A DNA stretch of 9,099 nt from Christensenella sp. UBA5327 (GTDB taxonomy: Bacteria > Bacillota > Clostridia > Christensenellales > Aristaeellaceae): positions 1-9,099 of the forward strand of contig DHQX01000004.1 of the NCBI GenBank assembly GCA_002411105.1. Direction: 5' to 3'. The notes under the pieces were generated by a model that did no database searches, was not told the origin of the DNA, and saw only the letters and a program-made list of their open reading frames with translations. Below, in pieces: positions 1 through 6,156 of the stretch (within the stretch, counting starts at the first letter, position 1; every line of letters begins with the position of its first letter). Position numbers and translations under genes: made by a program.

Positions 1-29
1 GGTGGGCGGGCGCTGTCAAACACCCATGC

Positions 30-58
30 TTGCGGACGCTGACCCGCTTTGTTAGAAT
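30..58 (+). promoter_or_regulatory. Possible sigma-70-type promoter for the HAD phosphatase gene
   Basis: A TTGCGG (30-35) and a TAGAAT (53-58) are separated by 17 bases. The -10 box matches five of six consensus positions and the -35 box only three. The predicted start near base 65 would leave a leader of about 12 bases that holds the Shine-Dalgarno AAGGAGG (66-72). The very short leader and weak -35 box keep confidence moderate. The remaining bases before position 30 show no gene that can be supported. Confidence 0.4.
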
Positions 59-76
59 GATAAAAAAGGAGGACGT

Positions 77-745
77 ATGAGTCGTTTTGTGGTTTTTGAT
101 CTCGATGGCACTTTGCTGGACACCGTCAGCGACATCGCCGCCAGCATGAACGCGGTGCTGGCCCGCTTTGGGCTGCCCCAGCACCCCAAGGAGGAGTACA
201 AGCGCTTCACCGGCAATGGCGCTAAGAACCTTACCCAGCGGGCCCTGATGGATCGGCAGGATTTGCTTGACGCGGTCTACCCGGCGTATCTTGCGGAATA
301 CGCCATTCACAGCCGGGAGCTGACCCAGCCCTATGAGGGGATCCCTGAGCTGCTCAAGGCGCTCCAGGCGCAGGGCATCCAGCTGATTGTTTACAGCAAC
401 AAGGATGACAGCGATACCAAGGCCGTCATCGCCCATTATTTTCCGGACATCGCTTTTACCCGGGTGCTGGGCAGCCGGCGGCATTTGCCGCTAAAGCCTG
501 ACCCCACGGTGATGAAAGCGCTGATGGAGGAGCTGAGCCTGGATCCCGCGGAGGGGCTTTATCTGGGCGACACGGTGATGGACATGCAGTGTGCCCACAG
601 CCTGGGCCTCTATGCCATCGGGGTTTCCTGGGGGTTCCAGACCGAGGAGGAGCTGATGGGGGAAAAGCCGGACCGTTTCATCCACCGCCCCCTTGAGCTG
701 CTTGAGATCACCAGCAACTGGCCCCAAAAATCACTTGCGCTGTGA
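77..745 (+). CDS. HAD-superfamily hydrolase, phosphoglycolate phosphatase-like
   Basis: This 222-residue soluble protein is a haloacid-dehalogenase-type phosphatase with a helical C1 cap. All four core motifs are visible. Motif I is DLDGTLLD, with the nucleophile Asp8 and acid/base Asp10. Motif II has Ser107 in VYSNKDD. Motif III is Lys140 in PLKPDP. Motif IV is GDTVMD, with Asp165 and Asp169 as magnesium ligands. The cap lies at about residues 16-85. Length and motif spacing fit the Gph/PpaX group, whose members dephosphorylate 2-phosphoglycolate, pyrophosphate or other small phosphoesters. Substrate cannot be read from sequence, so no symbol is given. The ATG at 77 sits four bases after AAGGAGG. 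Its neighbour, a ferredoxin, has its own promoter, so no functional link is implied. Confidence 0.85.
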   Translation: MSRFVVFDLDGTLLDTVSDIAASMNAVLARFGLPQHPKEEYKRFTGNGAKNLTQRALMDRQDLLDAVYPAYLAEYAIHSRELTQPYEGIPELLKALQAQGIQLIVYSNKDDSDTKAVIAHYFPDIAFTRVLGSRRHLPLKPDPTVMKALMEELSLDPAEGLYLGDTVMDMQCAHSLGLYAIGVSWGFQTEEELMGEKPDRFIHRPLELLEITSNWPQKSLAL

Positions 746-749
746 TTTA

Positions 750-775
750 GGCTTGCAGAAAGATTTTTTCTGGCC
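750..775 (+). repeat. Inverted repeat inside the ferredoxin promoter spacer
   Basis: CAGAAA (756-761) and TTTCTG (767-772) form a perfect six-base inverted repeat around a five-base centre. GGC (750-752) and GCC (773-775) can extend it, with a three-base bulge on the left. The dyad lies between the -35 and -10 boxes. It could be an operator, or an imperfect transcript-end hairpin for the upstream gene, but no T-run follows it. It could also be chance in a locally AT-rich stretch. Confidence 0.35.
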
Positions 776-781
776 TATAAT
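753..781 (+). promoter_or_regulatory. Promoter of the ferredoxin gene
   Basis: TTGCAG (753-758) and a perfect TATAAT (776-781) are spaced by exactly 17 bases. Transcription should begin near base 788, giving a leader of about 35 bases before the ferredoxin ATG, with GGAGGT at 811-816. The promoter starts only eight bases after the upstream stop codon, so the ferredoxin is transcribed independently of the phosphatase gene, although read-through is not excluded. Confidence 0.75.
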
Positions 782-822
782 CTTAACCGAGTGCGAAAAG
801 CACAATTCAGGGAGGTAACGTC

Positions 823-993
823 ATGGCCTACAAGATTCTTGATACCTGCATCAACTGCGGCGCCTGCGAGGCTGAATGCCCCGAGAGTGCCATCTCCCAG
901 GGTGACACCCAGTATGTGATCGACGCTGAACTGTGCATCGACTGCGGCGCCTGCGCTGATGTCTGCCCGGTAGACGCGCCCCAGCCTGAGTGA
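823..993 (+). CDS. Clostridial-type 2[4Fe-4S] ferredoxin
   Basis: This 56-residue protein is a small cytoplasmic low-potential electron carrier. Two cluster motifs are complete: Cys9, 12, 15 with Cys19, and Cys38, 41, 44 with Cys48. Both have the CxxCxxCxxxC pattern followed by Pro, as in bacterial-type ferredoxins. The start AYKI, the ISQGD turn and the end CPVDAPQPE closely resemble the well-known Clostridium pasteurianum ferredoxin as I recall it, and the length is standard. The ATG at 823 follows GGAGGT (811-816) by six bases. The gene stands alone between a strong promoter and an intrinsic terminator, which suits an abundant general electron carrier serving partners such as hydrogenases or pyruvate:ferredoxin oxidoreductase (inferred; none is in this window). 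Confidence 0.97.
   Translation: MAYKILDTCINCGACEAECPESAISQGDTQYVIDAELCIDCGACADVCPVDAPQPE
847..955 (+). repeat. Near-identical 22-base direct repeat within the ferredoxin gene
   Basis: Bases 847-868 and 934-955 encode the C-I-N/D-C-G-A-C core of each cluster motif and differ at only one base, the one that changes Asn to Asp. The copies are 87 bases apart, in the same frame. The pattern reflects the ancient internal duplication of this family. The synonymous positions agree as well, which points to codon bias or later homogenisation between the halves. Confidence 0.85.
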
Positions 994-1008
994 ACATTCC
1001 AACCCGCG

Positions 1009-1033
1009 GCGCCGTGCAAACGGCGCTTTTTTT
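1009..1033 (+). terminator. Rho-independent terminator of the ferredoxin unit
   Basis: GCGCCG (1009-1014) and CGGCGC (1021-1026) form a perfect six-base GC stem with a six-base loop, followed at once by seven T residues (1027-1033). It begins 16 bases after the ferredoxin stop codon and is a textbook intrinsic terminator. Confidence 0.92.
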
Positions 1034-1093
1034 GATATCAGATTCAATCGACAGCGCATCTTTGCGTTTCCCTCATCATCCGGTATTCACCAT

Positions 1094-1843
1094 ATGATGG
1101 AAGCGCTGGTTTTTGAAGATGAGCGGCTGTGTGATCTGGGCCGCAAGGGCTTTCGGCTGATCCAGATGCCTGGGGATGGCTGCTTTTCCCAGGACAGTGT
1201 CTTGCTGGCGGATTTTGCCCGGGTGAAACCGGGCAGCAGGGTGTGCGATCTGGGGGCGGGCGGCGGGGCTGTTACGATGCTGCTATTGGCGCGGCAGCCG
1301 TCCATCGTTTGTGATATGGTGGAAATCAGGCAGGATCTATGCCACAGGGCAGAGCGCTCAGCGCGGCTAAACGGGGTGCAAGGCAGCGTCAAAGTGCACC
1401 CCGTGGATCTGCGCCAAGCGACATCACATCTGGGAAAAGGCGGCTTTGACCTGGTGGTGTCAAACCCACCCTATCATCCGGTTACTGGCGATGAGATAGC
1501 GCCGGACAAGCGCCTGGCACGCCAGCAAGTGGCCTGTGATTTTGATGCACTGGCTGCCAGCGCGGCTGCGCTTGTGCGCCATCGGGGCAGGTTTTGCCTG
1601 TGCTGCCCGGCCTCCCAGGTGCTGGAGGCGGCAGGAGCGCTGCGCTCACAGGGCCTTGAGCTCAAACGCCTGCGTTTTGTGGCTGCCTTTCACGACCGGG
1701 CACCTTATCTGTGCCTGCTGGAGGGGATGAAGGGCGCAAAACCCGGGCTCAAGCTGATGCCCCAGCTGGTCCAGTTTGAACGCCCCGGGCAGTGGACCCG
1801 GGAAATGACAGCAATTTATACAGAAAATGGAGATGCGCCATGA
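1094..1843 (+). CDS. TrmN6/YfiC-like adenine-N6 methyltransferase (probably tRNA1(Val) A37)
   Basis: This 249-residue protein is a class I SAM-dependent methyltransferase. The SAM-binding motif CDLGAGGG is at residues 51-58, the acidic end of strand 2 (VEI) is near residue 77, and the catalytic NPPY is at 124-127 within SNPPYHP. NPPY marks amino-group methylases. The N-terminal pattern (residues 9-41, including FSQDSVLLADF) is typical of the COG4123 group, where E. coli YfiC/TrmN6 methylates adenine 37 of tRNA1(Val). The target here is inferred from family only. The start is 1094 or 1097; neither has a recognisable Shine-Dalgarno and no ATG, GTG or TTG lies in frame upstream after the terminator. 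Its stop codon overlaps the topB start by four bases. No convincing promoter was found in the 60 bases between terminator and start. Confidence 0.85.
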   Translation: MMEALVFEDERLCDLGRKGFRLIQMPGDGCFSQDSVLLADFARVKPGSRVCDLGAGGGAVTMLLLARQPSIVCDMVEIRQDLCHRAERSARLNGVQGSVKVHPVDLRQATSHLGKGGFDLVVSNPPYHPVTGDEIAPDKRLARQQVACDFDALAASAAALVRHRGRFCLCCPASQVLEAAGALRSQGLELKRLRFVAAFHDRAPYLCLLEGMKGAKPGLKLMPQLVQFERPGQWTREMTAIYTENGDAP

Positions 1844-4047
1844 TCCTCATCGTTGCCGAAAAACCAAGCGTCGCCCGGGACATCGCCCGGGTGCTGGGAT
1901 GCCGGGAGCGGGGGGAAGGATACCTCGCCTCAAAGGATCATGCTGTCACCTGGGCGGTGGGGCATTTGGTCACCCTGTGCGAGCCGGATGAAATAGACCC
2001 CCGGTATAAGAAGTGGCGGGCAGAGGATTTGCCGATTCTGCCAGACAGCCTGCCCACCAAGGTCATCCCCAAAACCCGCGCCCAGTTCAGCGTGATCAAG
2101 AAGCTGATGCAAAAGCCCGAGGTCACACGCATCATCTGCGCCACCGATGCGGGCCGGGAGGGGGAGTTGATCTTCCGCCTGATCTATGAAAAGGCGGGCA
2201 GCAACAAGCCCTTTGACCGGCTGTGGATCTCCTCCCTCACCGATGCCGCCATCAAGGAGGGCTTCGCGCAGTTAAAGCCCGGCAGTGCCTATGACGGCCT
2301 TTACCAAAGCGCGCTTTGCCGTTCTCAGGCAGACTGGCTGGTGGGCATGAACGCCAGCAGGGCCTTTACGCTCAAATATGATGCGCTGCTGTCTGTGGGC
2401 CGGGTGCAAACACCTACCCTGGCGCTATTGGTGAAGCGTGCTCAGGAAATCAGGGACTTTGTGTCAGAGCGCTTCTTCACCATAACAGCCGATTTTGGGG
2501 ATTATCAGGGCAAATGGTTTGACCCCAAGATCAGCGATGACAGGGTAAATCACCGCATCCCCACCAAGGAGCAGGCCGATGCCATTGTTAAGGCGGTGGC
2601 AAAGCAGGAAGCCCGGGTGCGGGAGGTCACCGCCACGCCCAAGCGGGAGGTGTCGCCCCAGCTTTTTGACCTGACCAGCCTGCAGCGAGATGCCAACCGC
2701 AAACTGGGCTTCACCGCCGCCAGAACGTTGAAAACCGCTCAGGCCCTGTATGAAACCCACAAGTGCATCACCTATCCCCGCACGGATAGCCGCTACCTCC
2801 CCACGGACATGATCCCCCGGGTGGCCAAAACCCTGGACGCCCTGGCGGAGCCTTACGCCACTTTGGCGGCTGGCATTCCGCGCAAGGAGGGAAAGCTGCC
2901 CTTCACCCCCCGCATCTATAACAACGAGAAGGTGAGCGATCACCACGCCATCCTGCCAACCGGCAAGGCCCCGGCCCCGGACAAGCTCACCAAGGACCAA
3001 TCAGCCCTTTATGACCTGATCGCCAGACGCCTGGTGGCAGCTTTTTATCCGGCTTTTGAGTTTGATCAGATCAGGGTGGTGACAGAGGCTGAGAATCAGG
3101 CATTCAAGTCGACTGGCAGGGTAGTGAAGGAGCTCGGCTGGCGACTGGTGGAAGGCATGGCAAAAAACCAGGAAGAAGAGCAGCTGCCGGATGTCAAGGT
3201 GGGGGAAACCCGGCAGGTGAAATCAGCCAAAGCCAAAGAGGAGGCTACCAAGCCGCCCTCACCGCATACCGATGCCAGCTTGCTGTATTACATGGAGCGT
3301 CCGGGCGCATTGGTGGAGGATGAAGCCCTTCAGGAGACTTTGCGTAAAAATGGCTTGGGCACCCCGGCCACCCGGGCTGCCATCATCGAGCGGCTGATCA
3401 CCGTGGGCTATGCCGCCAGGCGCGGAAAAGCCATTGTGGCCACAGAGAAGGGGGAGAAGCTGATACAGGTAGCGCCTGAGGAAATCGCGTCCCCCGAGAT
3501 GACCGGCCGCTGGGAACAGGCGCTGGAGGAGATTGCAGGCGGTAAAATGAATCCGGAGCGCTTCATGGCGGGTATTCGTCGGCTCACCGCCTTTCTGGTG
3601 GAAGCCGCGCAGAAAGAAACAAAGCCAGTGCAGTTTGAGCGGGAGCAGCGGGGAAAAGGCGGCAGAATCCGCAATACACCCGCTGCCAAGCCCCTGGAGG
3701 GCACCCAATGCCCCCTGTGCGGAAAGCCCGTTCAGGAGAGCGCCAAGGCCTTTGGCTGCTCTGACTGGAAGGCCGGCTGCCGATTCACCCTGTGGAAGAA
3801 CGCGCTCCTGCGGGCCAAGGGGCCCATGCTCAATGCGCGGATTGCAAAGGCGTTGTTGACCCAGGGACAGGTTCAGGGGTCAACGGGAGCCATCCGTCTG
3901 GAAGAGGGGAAGCTGCTTTATTTCCCGGCAGGCGCACAGCAGCCGTCAGCGAGCATTTCCATCAGCTATGAGGCGAAAACAAAGGGCAAAACCCCGGCGA
4001 AGCCGGCCACGGCCACGCGGAAAAAGGCGAAGGCGCCAGAGCCGTGA
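1840..4047 (+). CDS. topB: DNA topoisomerase III (type IA)
   Basis: This 735-residue type IA topoisomerase cuts one DNA strand through a 5'-phosphotyrosine link and decatenates or relaxes DNA. The toprim domain (about 1-150) begins ILIVAEKPSVA with Glu7 and contains ATDAGREGE at 101-109, with Asp103 and Glu107 as likely acid/metal residues. The catalytic Tyr312 lies in ITYPRTDSRYLP. The GLGTPATRAAIIERL motif at 505-519 is also typical. A C-terminal four-cysteine zinc-binding repeat follows (Cys624, 627, 640, 647), then a Lys/Pro/Ala-rich tail from about 712, probably DNA-binding. The start is set by the ATGA overlap with the methyltransferase stop and by GGAG at 1829-1832; an in-frame ATG at 1792 would add 16 residues before the conserved first strand and is unlikely. 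Length fits chromosomal TopB, and no conjugation genes are nearby. Confidence 0.96.
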   Translation: MILIVAEKPSVARDIARVLGCRERGEGYLASKDHAVTWAVGHLVTLCEPDEIDPRYKKWRAEDLPILPDSLPTKVIPKTRAQFSVIKKLMQKPEVTRIICATDAGREGELIFRLIYEKAGSNKPFDRLWISSLTDAAIKEGFAQLKPGSAYDGLYQSALCRSQADWLVGMNASRAFTLKYDALLSVGRVQTPTLALLVKRAQEIRDFVSERFFTITADFGDYQGKWFDPKISDDRVNHRIPTKEQADAIVKAVAKQEARVREVTATPKREVSPQLFDLTSLQRDANRKLGFTAARTLKTAQALYETHKCITYPRTDSRYLPTDMIPRVAKTLDALAEPYATLAAGIPRKEGKLPFTPRIYNNEKVSDHHAILPTGKAPAPDKLTKDQSALYDLIARRLVAAFYPAFEFDQIRVVTEAENQAFKSTGRVVKELGWRLVEGMAKNQEEEQLPDVKVGETRQVKSAKAKEEATKPPSPHTDASLLYYMERPGALVEDEALQETLRKNGLGTPATRAAIIERLITVGYAARRGKAIVATEKGEKLIQVAPEEIASPEMTGRWEQALEEIAGGKMNPERFMAGIRRLTAFLVEAAQKETKPVQFEREQRGKGGRIRNTPAAKPLEGTQCPLCGKPVQESAKAFGCSDWKAGCRFTLWKNALLRAKGPMLNARIAKALLTQGQVQGSTGAIRLEEGKLLYFPAGAQQPSASISISYEAKTKGKTPAKPATATRKKAKAPEP

Positions 4048-4063
4048 AACATTTTACACCGCC

Positions 4064-4093
4064 TTGACAAGCGGGGATTTCCTCTGATAGTAT
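4064..4093 (+). promoter_or_regulatory. Promoter of the pyr operon
   Basis: A perfect TTGACA (4064-4069) is followed after 18 bases by TAGTAT (4088-4093), which matches four of six -10 positions. The stretch lies 16 bases after the topB stop. Transcription would start at about 4098-4101. No terminator is visible between topB and this promoter, so some read-through from upstream is possible. Confidence 0.6.
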
Positions 4094-4096
4094 ATG

Positions 4097-4156
4097 CCGG
4101 ATGTTGGGCGGAGGAACTTTCTCTACGTTCGGAAGAGTCCGGGAAAGGGCAGCAGC
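4097..4156 (+). promoter_or_regulatory. pyrC leader with possible translation-control hairpin
   Basis: The predicted transcript begins in or beside CCGG (4097-4100). CCGGA (4097-4101) is perfectly complementary to TCCGG (4138-4142), directly upstream of the weak pyrC Shine-Dalgarno AAAGGG (4144-4149). An alternative fold pairs CTTTC (4117-4121) with GAAAG (4143-4147), covering part of that site, around an inner hairpin CGGA/TCCG (4130-4133 with 4138-4141) closed by an AGAG loop. A stronger GGAGGA (4110-4115) has no start codon at a usable distance. The complementarity can be read directly; a regulatory role is inference. The leader does not fit the PyrR-binding consensus well. Confidence 0.4.
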
Positions 4157-5428
4157 ATGGGGCATATCCTTGCAGGGGTTCGAGTTCTCACACAGGGAGG
4201 AGAGGAACGCAGGGATATTGTTTTTTCCGGGGACAGCGCCAGAATTGTCCCTGCGGATGGCCACCAGGGGCCAATGACCAGGCTGGACGGCAGCGGCCTC
4301 CACCTGTTTCCGGGTTTCACAGATGTGCATGTGCATCTGAGGGAGCCCGGTTTTTCGTATAAGGAAACCATCACAACCGGCACCCTGGCGGCGGCCCGGG
4401 GCGGCTTTGCCACCGTGTGCGCCATGCCTAACCTGAAGCCGGTGCCGGACACCCGTGAAACGCTGGAAGCACAGCTGGCGCTCATCCGGCAGCAGGCGGT
4501 CATCCGTGTGCTGCCCTTTGGTGCCATCACCAGGGGGGAGCGGGGGGAAACCCTGGCTGACCTGGCGGACATGGCTGATGATGTGGCTGGCTTTTCGGAC
4601 GATGGGCGCGGGGTGCAGGATGTGGGGCTCATGAAGCAGGCGATGCTGGAAGCCCGCCGCTTGGGCCGTGTCATCGCCGCCCACTGCGAGGATGAAACCC
4701 TGCTTCAGGGCGGCTATATACATGACGGGGCCTATGCCCGGCAGCACGGGCACCGGGGGATTCCCTCTGAAAGCGAGTGGGTCCAGGTGAAGCGGGACTT
4801 GGAATTGGCCGAGGAAACCGGCTGTGCCTATCACGTATGCCATGTGTCCGCCAAGGAAAGCGTGGCCTTGATCAGAGAGGCCAAGGCCCGGGGCGTGGAT
4901 GTGAGCTGCGAGACGGCGCCCCATTACCTGGTGCTGGATGACAGCGGGCTTCAGGAGCATGGCCGCTTCAAGATGAACCCGCCCATCAGGGGCCAGGAGG
5001 ACCGGGAGGCGCTGGTGGCGGGGTTAATTGACGGCACCATCGACATGATTGCTACTGATCACGCGCCCCATTCGGCTGCGGAGAAGTCCGGCGGGCTTTC
5101 TGGCAGCATGAACGGCGTGGTGGGGCTTGAGACTGCTTTTCCGGTGCTCTACACGCACCTGGTAAAGCCGGGCATCCTGTCCCTGGAGCGCCTGGTCGGG
5201 CTGATGTCAGAGAACCCAAACCAGCGCTTTAGCATCAAGCCCTCAGAGGACTGGACGCTGTATGACCTTGAAGCCCGCGGGATGATTGACCCGGCGCAGT
5301 TTTTATCCCTGGGCCGCAGCAGTCCCTTTGAGGGGATGGAAGTTTTTGGCCGCTGCCTGCTCACCCTATGCGCGGGCAGGATCGCCTGGCAGGACAGCGT
5401 GTATTTTGGCAGGGAGGGCAAGGCGTGA
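4157..5428 (+). CDS. pyrC: Dihydroorotase (class I)
   Basis: This 423-residue cytoplasmic enzyme cyclises N-carbamoyl-L-aspartate to dihydroorotate, the third step of UMP synthesis. It is an amidohydrolase-fold protein with a complete metal site of the Aquifex/Bacillus type: His58 and His60 in DVHVHLREPG, Asp149 in FSDDG, His176 in AAHCED, His229 in CHVSA, and Asp301 in ATDHAPH. The ATG at 4157 is preferred: MGHILAGVRVL is a normal family N-terminus, AAAGGG lies seven bases upstream, and the total length is typical. An in-frame ATG at 4094 would add 21 residues but abuts the -10 box and could hardly lie in the transcript. It is the first gene of the operon and overlaps pyrK by four bases. Being an intact metal-site enzyme, it is not one of the inactive PyrC-like subunits found with some ATCases. 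Confidence 0.95.
   Translation: MGHILAGVRVLTQGGEERRDIVFSGDSARIVPADGHQGPMTRLDGSGLHLFPGFTDVHVHLREPGFSYKETITTGTLAAARGGFATVCAMPNLKPVPDTRETLEAQLALIRQQAVIRVLPFGAITRGERGETLADLADMADDVAGFSDDGRGVQDVGLMKQAMLEARRLGRVIAAHCEDETLLQGGYIHDGAYARQHGHRGIPSESEWVQVKRDLELAEETGCAYHVCHVSAKESVALIREAKARGVDVSCETAPHYLVLDDSGLQEHGRFKMNPPIRGQEDREALVAGLIDGTIDMIATDHAPHSAAEKSGGLSGSMNGVVGLETAFPVLYTHLVKPGILSLERLVGLMSENPNQRFSIKPSEDWTLYDLEARGMIDPAQFLSLGRSSPFEGMEVFGRCLLTLCAGRIAWQDSVYFGREGKA
5411..5418 (+). promoter_or_regulatory. Ribosome binding site that fixes the pyrK GTG start
   Basis: AGGGAGGG ends six bases before the GTG at 5425 and lies within the last codons of pyrC. It selects this GTG over the in-frame ATG at 5368, which would add 19 residues deep inside pyrC. 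Confidence 0.8.
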
Positions 5429-6156
5429 AGCAGTGCGTGTATTTGATTCTGGAGAATGAGCAGATCGCCAGGGACACCTACCGCATGGTGTTTGCGGGCG
5501 ATGTCTCCGCCTTCACAGCCCCCGGGCAGTTTTTGAACCTGAACATCAGCGGCCTTTACCTGCGCCGGCCCTTCTCGGTGTGCGAGTGGGAGGAGAGCAA
5601 GGTCACCATCGTCTACAAGGTGGTGGGGGCCGGCACCCAGAAGATGGCCACCTTCAAGCGCGGGCGGGAGGTGGATGTGCTGACCGGCCTGGGAAGGGGG
5701 TTTGACACGAAGAAGAGCGGCCCCAGGCCGCTGCTCATTGGCGGCGGGGCGGGCGTACCGCCTCTGATGATGCTGTGCAAGCAGCTTCTGGCCGAAGGCA
5801 AGGAGCCTTCCGTCGCCATGGGCTTTGGCAGCGCCGGGGAGGTCTTTTTTGAGGAGGCGTTCACCCGGCTGGGTGTCCCGGTTGATATCGCCACCATGGA
5901 CGGCTCCCAGGGGGTGAAGGGCGTGGTGCTGGACGCCTGCCGGATGGATGGCTGCAGCTATTTCTATGCCTGCGGGCCCGTTCCGATGCTCAAGGCGGTG
6001 TGCGGTGCCTCCTGCAGCGATGGCCAGGTGAGCCTGGAGGAACGCATGGGCTGCGGCTTTGGCGCCTGCATGGGCTGCACGGTGAACACGGCATCCGGTC
6101 TAAAGCGCGTGTGCGTGGACGGCCCGGTGTTTGACAAGGGGGAGCTGATATGGTGA
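5425..6156 (+). CDS. pyrK: Dihydroorotate dehydrogenase B, electron-transfer subunit
   Basis: This 243-residue flavo-iron-sulfur subunit passes electrons from the FMN of PyrD to NAD+ in the class 1B heterotetramer. The N-terminal ferredoxin-reductase barrel carries the FAD motif RRPFS at 47-51. The nucleotide-binding region begins LLIGGGAGVPPL at 103-114. A C-terminal [2Fe-2S] site has Cys210, 215, 218 and 230 with spacing C-x4-C-x2-C-x11-C, as in known PyrK proteins. The GTG start overlaps the pyrC stop as GTGA and has a good ribosome binding site. The end overlaps pyrD by seven bases, which suits two subunits made in equal amounts. All key residues are present. Confidence 0.95.
   Translation: MKQCVYLILENEQIARDTYRMVFAGDVSAFTAPGQFLNLNISGLYLRRPFSVCEWEESKVTIVYKVVGAGTQKMATFKRGREVDVLTGLGRGFDTKKSGPRPLLIGGGAGVPPLMMLCKQLLAEGKEPSVAMGFGSAGEVFFEEAFTRLGVPVDIATMDGSQGVKGVVLDACRMDGCSYFYACGPVPMLKAVCGASCSDGQVSLEERMGCGFGACMGCTVNTASGLKRVCVDGPVFDKGELIW

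Noticed and set aside
1792..1839. An upstream ATG that would extend topB by 16 residues
   Set aside because: The added residues precede the normal family start MILIVAEKPS, lie within the methyltransferase gene, and the ATG at 1840 has its own Shine-Dalgarno and a standard ATGA overlap.
3994..4006. CCGGC-GAA-GCCGG hairpin near the topB end as a terminator
   Set aside because: It lies about 40 bases inside the coding region and no T-run follows it, so it is most likely a by-product of GC-rich coding sequence.
4110..4149. Resemblance of the GGAGGAA and AGAGTCCGGG stretches to conserved parts of RNase P RNA or to a PyrR-binding loop
   Set aside because: The remaining RNase P core is absent and pyrC begins at once. 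For PyrR, the hexaloop and closing pairs of the known consensus are not met, and there is no terminator/antiterminator pair.
3962..4960. A 332-codon open frame on the minus strand
   Set aside because: It runs across the topB end, the pyr promoter and the start of pyrC. Its translation shows no recognisable domain, and both plus-strand genes are certain. Long antisense frames are common in GC-rich DNA.
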